DNA from: an uncultured Clostridia bacterium
GTDB lineage: Bacteria; Bacillota; Clostridia; Peptostreptococcales; Anaerovoracaceae
Direction: 5' to 3'
Length of the DNA stretch: 64,000 bases
Assembly: GCA_934281605.1 (NCBI GenBank)
Contig: CAKQXD010000002.1
Location: forward strand, 1-64,000
Below, piece by piece: positions 59,825 through 64,000 of this stretch (its first letter is position 1; every line of letters starts with the position of its first letter). Under the pieces are notes generated by a model, which worked only from the letters and a program-made list of their open reading frames with translations, did not search any database and was not told where the DNA came from. The translations under genes were made by a program, and so were the position numbers.

Positions 59825-62800
59825 GAAAGTAATGCATAAAGCAGTCGCCTGGATCTTAGCAGCAATGCTGCTCTTCAGCGGACAGGCCGCAACGGTCTTT
59901 GCAGGAGAAAGCGGAGCGGCAGGTCAGAACAGCGCGGCAAGTCAAAGCAGCGCCAGTCAGAGTAAAGCGCAGAAGACAGAAAATGGATATCTGGCCAAGG
60001 ATGGCGGCTCTCTGAAGACATATAATGAAAGCACGGATCAGGACGCCGCGACATCCGAAACGGATGAGGACGCGTCAAACGATACGTCCGGGAAAGATGC
60101 GGAAAGCGACATCGAGAAAAACGGCGTGAAGGCTACGGAGCGCGAGACCACGGAGAAGACCCGGGTCAAAGGCAGCCGGGCGGAACAGGAGGAACTGACG
60201 CCGCAGGAGGATATCAAGAAGGATGAAGAGGTGCAAGCCATCCTGGTGCTGGATGAAAAATCCCTTTTGGAACGCGGTTACGAAGCGTCTGAAATCTCCA
60301 AGAGCTTCTGGGCGAAACACACGCAGAAGCGACTTCTGAAAAAGCAGGAAAATATAGCGAAAGACGCCGTGGATGAAGTGGACGATGTAACGGTAAATTA
60401 CTATTACACTATTGGACTTTGCGGGATCGGCGTTACCACGACTTACGGCAATCTGGAGGAGCTGGAGCAGCTGGACGGCGTGAAGGAAGTCATCCTCTCC
60501 CCTCTCTACGAAGCGCCGAAAGCCGATGATACCAACAACATCAACGGAGCAGCGGAAGCGTGGGAAAACTCCGGATATACGGGCAAAGGCAGCAAGGTGG
60601 CCATCATCGATACCGGTCTGGATCTGACTCACCAGAGCTTCCAGGGCGGCAGCAGCTTCCCGACGACGGATTCTTCACTGACGACGGAAAAGATCAGCAG
60701 CGTGCTGGACAAGCTCAACGCTTCTCAGAAGATGAGCGGACTGACAGCAGGCAAGCTGTACCGGAGCAACAAAGTTCCGTTTGCATTCAACTATATCGAC
60801 GCATCCCTGCGGGTGGATCACAACGACGCCAACGGCTCGGATCACGGAACCCACGTAGCGGGGATCGCAGCAGCGAACAAGATCGACAGCACTTCCATCT
60901 GCGGCGTAGCGCCGGATGCGCAGATCGTCGTAATGAAAGTGTTCGGAAACAACGGCGGAGCCTATTTCAGCGACATCATGGCAGCCATGGAGGACTCCAT
61001 GATGCTGGGATGTGATTCCGTCAATATCAGTATCGGATCGGCGGCCGGATTCAGCCGGGATGAACAGGCGATCCAGCAGGTGTTCGACCGGATCTGCAAC
61101 ACGGATATCGTAGTATCCATTGCAGCCGGAAACGACTATAACGCTGGATACGGTAACACTACGGGAACCAACGCCAACCTGACCAGCAACCCGGACAACG
61201 GCATCCTGGCCTCCCCGGGGTCCTACAGCAGCGCCACGACGGTAGCCAGCCTGAGCAACGCGTCGGAATTCTTTACAGTAGGAGAGAAAAATCTGACCTT
61301 CACCGACTCAGCCACCAGCGACGCCACGAAGTTCCTTAAAAACTTTGCAGGAGGCACGGAGCTGGAATTCGTACCGGTAGACAACTATGGTGCATCGAAG
61401 GACGACTTCACGAAGGCAAACGTCAGGGGCAAGATCGCGCTGGTACAGCGTGGCGGCAAGATCACCTTTACTGCCAAGCAGGAAAACGCGCAGGCTGCGG
61501 GAGCGGTCGGCGTCATCGTATACAACAACATGGATGGAACGACGTCTATGAAGATCAACGATGGAGACGGGTATATTCCGTGTATCTCCATCTCCAAGGC
61601 GGCCGGTGAATACATGGTGAGCCAGTATGAATCAGGTACCACCAAGCTGACTATCGGCGAAGGCAAGAGCGTCGATAATCTGACCATGAGCAGCTTCTCC
61701 TCCTGGGGATGCACGCCGTCCCTGAACCTGAAGCCGGACCTGACGGCTGTGGGCGGCAATGTGCTTTCCGCGGTCAACGGCGGAGAGTACGGCGTCAAGT
61801 CGGGTACTTCCATGGCTTCCCCGCAGATCGCGGGAGCATCGGCTGTCATCAAGCAGCATCTGCGGGACAACTTCCCGAAGCTTTCGGCAGGCGATGTGTA
61901 CCAGAGAACCAATCAGCTTCTCATGAGTACGGCAACTCCATATAAGGAAGACAGCGGCGTGGAATATTCGCCGAGAAAACAGGGAGCCGGTGTGGTGAAC
62001 CTCAGCAATGCCATCGCCAGCCAGGCCTACCTCAGCGTTTCCACCGAGAGCAGCAAGCGGCCGAAGGCGGAGCTTTACGACGATCCGGAGAAAACCGGCA
62101 AGTTCAAGTATACCTTTGATGTTTCCAATGTAACGGATGATTCCCTGGCCTATACCCTTTCCACTTCGACGCTGACCAACGGATACAAGACGGAATCAGA
62201 AGAGGACGGCTCGGAATACTATCTCATGAGCGACAGCGACCGGAAGGTGGACGCCAAGGTCAGCTACGACAGCGATGACCTGGGTCTCTACTACGACCTG
62301 ACGGAAGATAAAAAAGTAGATACCCGCGACATCTATCGTCTCATGACGAAGAAGGATTACAGCAACCGGGAAAAGGCCATGGCCGACATCAACAAGGACG
62401 ACGCTCTTTGCAATGGCCAGGATATACAGATGTTCCTGGACAACCTGACGGGGCTCAACGACGACGTGGATCTGGACAAGGAAGCCCTCATCGTTTCCGG
62501 CAACGACACGGCTTCGGTAACGGTGGATCTGGCCCTTTCCGACGCAGAAAAGAAGGAGCTGGACAAGTATTACCCGAACGGCATCTACGTGGAAGGATAC
62601 ACTTATCTCAACTCGGAAAACTACGACAATATCAGCCTTTCCCTGCCGTACATGGGATTCTACGGAGACTGGAGCCAGGCTTCGGTATTCGACGCCCAGC
62701 AGTACCACGAAAAGACCGACGGCAAGATCAATTCCTACGGTACTTATCTGTGGACGGAGCAGTCGGTCCTGGGTGTGAACCCGTATGTGGAATCGGAATA

Positions 62801-64000
62801 CGAACCGGAAAAAGGTGCGATTTCCGAGAGCAACAAGCTGGACGTATTCGAGAGCAGCCTGCTTAGAAACGTGAAGCAGATGGACTTCACCGTAACGGAC
62901 GATAAGGACGGCGAAGAATACTACTATTATCGCGATAAATACATTACCAAGGCCTTCTATAACAGCAGCAACGGAACCTACCGGATCTACCGGTCGCCGC
63001 AGCTGTGGAACGGAGGCAACGGAGCCAGCGATGAGATTCTGGACAACAACACCAAGGTGACGCTCAAGGTACAGGCTACTCTGGACTACAAGGACAAGAC
63101 CCAGACCCTGGAATACCCGATCACCATCGACAACGAAAGTCCGAAGCTTTCCGGCAAGCCGACGGCAGAAAAGAAGGACGGCAAGACGATCCTCAAAGCA
63201 TCCTTTGCAGATAACCAGTACATCGCAGCGGTCATCTTCAAGAGCGCCAACGGAGCCAGCGAATACGGAAGATTCGCGGTGGATCAGGACAAAGCCGGAC
63301 AGACGGTCAAGAACATGGAGTTCGACGTGAGCGATTACGGCGACGACTTCATGATGATCGTCGTGGACTACGCGATGAACCAGACGGACTACGACATGGA
63401 TCTGGGGCTTTCCAGCAACGGCTTCAAGGAGCCGACGGCGCTGGATACGGACAAGATCTACGGCTTCAACATGGGCGACACGTCAAACCTGAAGGCCGGC
63501 ATGGTGGAGGCTAATAAGAAGGACGCTTCTAATGCAAAGAATGTTGCATCGGTCAACGGCATTTATGCGGCAGAGTACATCGACGGTCATATGATCGCGG
63601 CCAACGCCCTCAAGGAGCTGAGCGTCTACACGCCGCAGGGCAGCGTGTGGTCGCAGAGCAAGATCCGGGATCTGGAATGCGAGATCAGCGACATGGCCTA
63701 CAACTATGGAGATCAGAAGCTCTATATCGTCAATTATAAAAATGGCGGAACGTATCTGAGCACCATGGATATTTACGACGGCAGCATCACCGATATCGGC
63801 AAGTTCAGCAAACAGATCCTGACGCTGGGCTGCACGACGGAAGGTCAGCTGTACGGACTCAGTAAGGACGGCGAGCTTTGCAAGATCGATAAGACAAATG
63901 CGAAATACGAGGTGGTCGGCAAGGTTTCCGAGACGGAATCCGACGACTGGGTAACCCTCAATTACCGTCAGTCCATGGCTTACGACCACAACACGGATAC
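59811..64000 (+). CDS. subtilisin-like (S8) cell-envelope protease with dockerin-like insert, 3' end outside window
   Basis: An open frame of at least 1396 codons continuing past the window. It has a signal peptide (about 1-33, ending VFA) and an acidic pro-region (to about 240). The S8 catalytic domain has Asp-267 in VAIIDTGLD, His-345 in DHGTHVAGIAA and Ser-667 in SGTSMASPQ. A PA domain (about 520-610, RGKIALVQRGG) is inserted before the Ser, as in lactocepins and C5a peptidases. Fn3-like domains follow. Within them, residues about 826-885 contain two dockerin-type calcium loops: DLTEDKKVDTRD (829-840), and DINKDDALCNGQD (859 on), which is one residue longer than canonical. AAAGGAGG lies upstream of the ATG, and the 14-nt overlap with the cohesin gene implies coupled translation. 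Confidence 0.85.
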   Translation, partial: MRANKKVMHKAVAWILAAMLLFSGQAATVFAGESGAAGQNSAASQSSASQSKAQKTENGYLAKDGGSLKTYNESTDQDAATSETDEDASNDTSGKDAESDIEKNGVKATERETTEKTRVKGSRAEQEELTPQEDIKKDEEVQAILVLDEKSLLERGYEASEISKSFWAKHTQKRLLKKQENIAKDAVDEVDDVTVNYYYTIGLCGIGVTTTYGNLEELEQLDGVKEVILSPLYEAPKADDTNNINGAAEAWENSGYTGKGSKVAIIDTGLDLTHQSFQGGSSFPTTDSSLTTEKISSVLDKLNASQKMSGLTAGKLYRSNKVPFAFNYIDASLRVDHNDANGSDHGTHVAGIAAANKIDSTSICGVAPDAQIVVMKVFGNNGGAYFSDIMAAMEDSMMLGCDSVNISIGSAAGFSRDEQAIQQVFDRICNTDIVVSIAAGNDYNAGYGNTTGTNANLTSNPDNGILASPGSYSSATTVASLSNASEFFTVGEKNLTFTDSATSDATKFLKNFAGGTELEFVPVDNYGASKDDFTKANVRGKIALVQRGGKITFTAKQENAQAAGAVGVIVYNNMDGTTSMKINDGDGYIPCISISKAAGEYMVSQYESGTTKLTIGEGKSVDNLTMSSFSSWGCTPSLNLKPDLTAVGGNVLSAVNGGEYGVKSGTSMASPQIAGASAVIKQHLRDNFPKLSAGDVYQRTNQLLMSTATPYKEDSGVEYSPRKQGAGVVNLSNAIASQAYLSVSTESSKRPKAELYDDPEKTGKFKYTFDVSNVTDDSLAYTLSTSTLTNGYKTESEEDGSEYYLMSDSDRKVDAKVSYDSDDLGLYYDLTEDKKVDTRDIYRLMTKKDYSNREKAMADINKDDALCNGQDIQMFLDNLTGLNDDVDLDKEALIVSGNDTASVTVDLALSDAEKKELDKYYPNGIYVEGYTYLNSENYDNISLSLPYMGFYGDWSQASVFDAQQYHEKTDGKINSYGTYLWTEQSVLGVNPYVESEYEPEKGAISESNKLDVFESSLLRNVKQMDFTVTDDKDGEEYYYYRDKYITKAFYNSSNGTYRIYRSPQLWNGGNGASDEILDNNTKVTLKVQATLDYKDKTQTLEYPITIDNESPKLSGKPTAEKKDGKTILKASFADNQYIAAVIFKSANGASEYGRFAVDQDKAGQTVKNMEFDVSDYGDDFMMIVVDYAMNQTDYDMDLGLSSNGFKEPTALDTDKIYGFNMGDTSNLKAGMVEANKKDASNAKNVASVNGIYAAEYIDGHMIAANALKELSVYTPQGSVWSQSKIRDLECEISDMAYNYGDQKLYIVNYKNGGTYLSTMDIYDGSITDIGKFSKQILTLGCTTEGQLYGLSKDGELCKIDKTNAKYEVVGKVSETESDDWVTLNYRQSMAYDHNTD

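Overview
The window looks like a piece of a chromosome from a low-to-mid GC, anaerobic member of the Clostridia, possibly a gut organism of the Eubacteriales Family XIII/Anaerovoracaceae type (this placement is an inference). It carries the replication origin. The gene order rsmG-noc-parA-parB on one side and mnmG-mnmE-jag-yidC-yidD-rnpA-rpmH // dnaA-dnaN-recF-gyrB-gyrA on the other is the classical Firmicutes oriC neighbourhood. Anaerobic life is indicated by a class III ribonucleotide reductase (nrdD) and a complete glycine cleavage system with its own lipoate ligase and lipoamide dehydrogenase. Genes on both sides of the origin mostly point away from it.

Layout. 1-2350: an AT-rich island edge with an ABC permease, a lipoprotein and a truncated D,D-carboxypeptidase. 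2361-6710: a chimeric YczE-CBS protein, an IS3 OrfA-like HTH stub, and two secreted, wall-sorted surface proteins. Three of these genes share one precisely phased upstream regulatory element. 6778-13340: nrdD, a Mn2+ (yybP-ykoY) riboswitch controlling a cation-pumping P-type ATPase, a cluster of structured intergenic repeats and two tRNA-Arg genes. 13669-21232: a glycine riboswitch and the gcvT-gcvH-gcvPA-gcvPB-lplA-lpdA operon. 21371-23005: a DUF4304/nucleotidyltransferase overlapping pair, a small membrane protein and an XRE regulator. 23547-30739: purB-purA-hydantoinase-M20 amidohydrolase-alanine racemase. 30845-31139: a type I toxin-antitoxin-like locus. Then come dsdA and a SprT-like protease. 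33251-46783: parB/parA/noc, tRNA-modification genes, ribosomal and membrane-insertion genes, a two-part oriC with DnaA boxes and DnaA-trios, dnaA, dnaN and recF. 46885-53475: gyrB, gyrA, trpS and a 2-hydroxyacid dehydrogenase. 53476-64000: a more AT-rich accessory region with a broken TetR regulator, a surface protein behind a (GACA)n microsatellite leader, an NCS1 permease, a truncated nuclease-like gene, a small RNA, and finally a wall-anchored cohesin protein overlapping a large subtilisin-like protease that contains a dockerin-like insert and runs off the window.

Most unusual points: (1) the octamer CTTTGCAG/CTGCAAAG occurs about 48 times on both strands, in every reading frame and between genes, against about 2 expected by chance, which resembles a DNA uptake or other genome-wide signal; (2) a cohesin/dockerin pair that appears to dock a protease, not a glycosidase, on the cell wall; (3) a candidate phase-variable leader peptide built from GACA repeats that ends inside an attenuator-like hairpin; (4) a regulatory element lying exactly 64 nt upstream of three -10 boxes.
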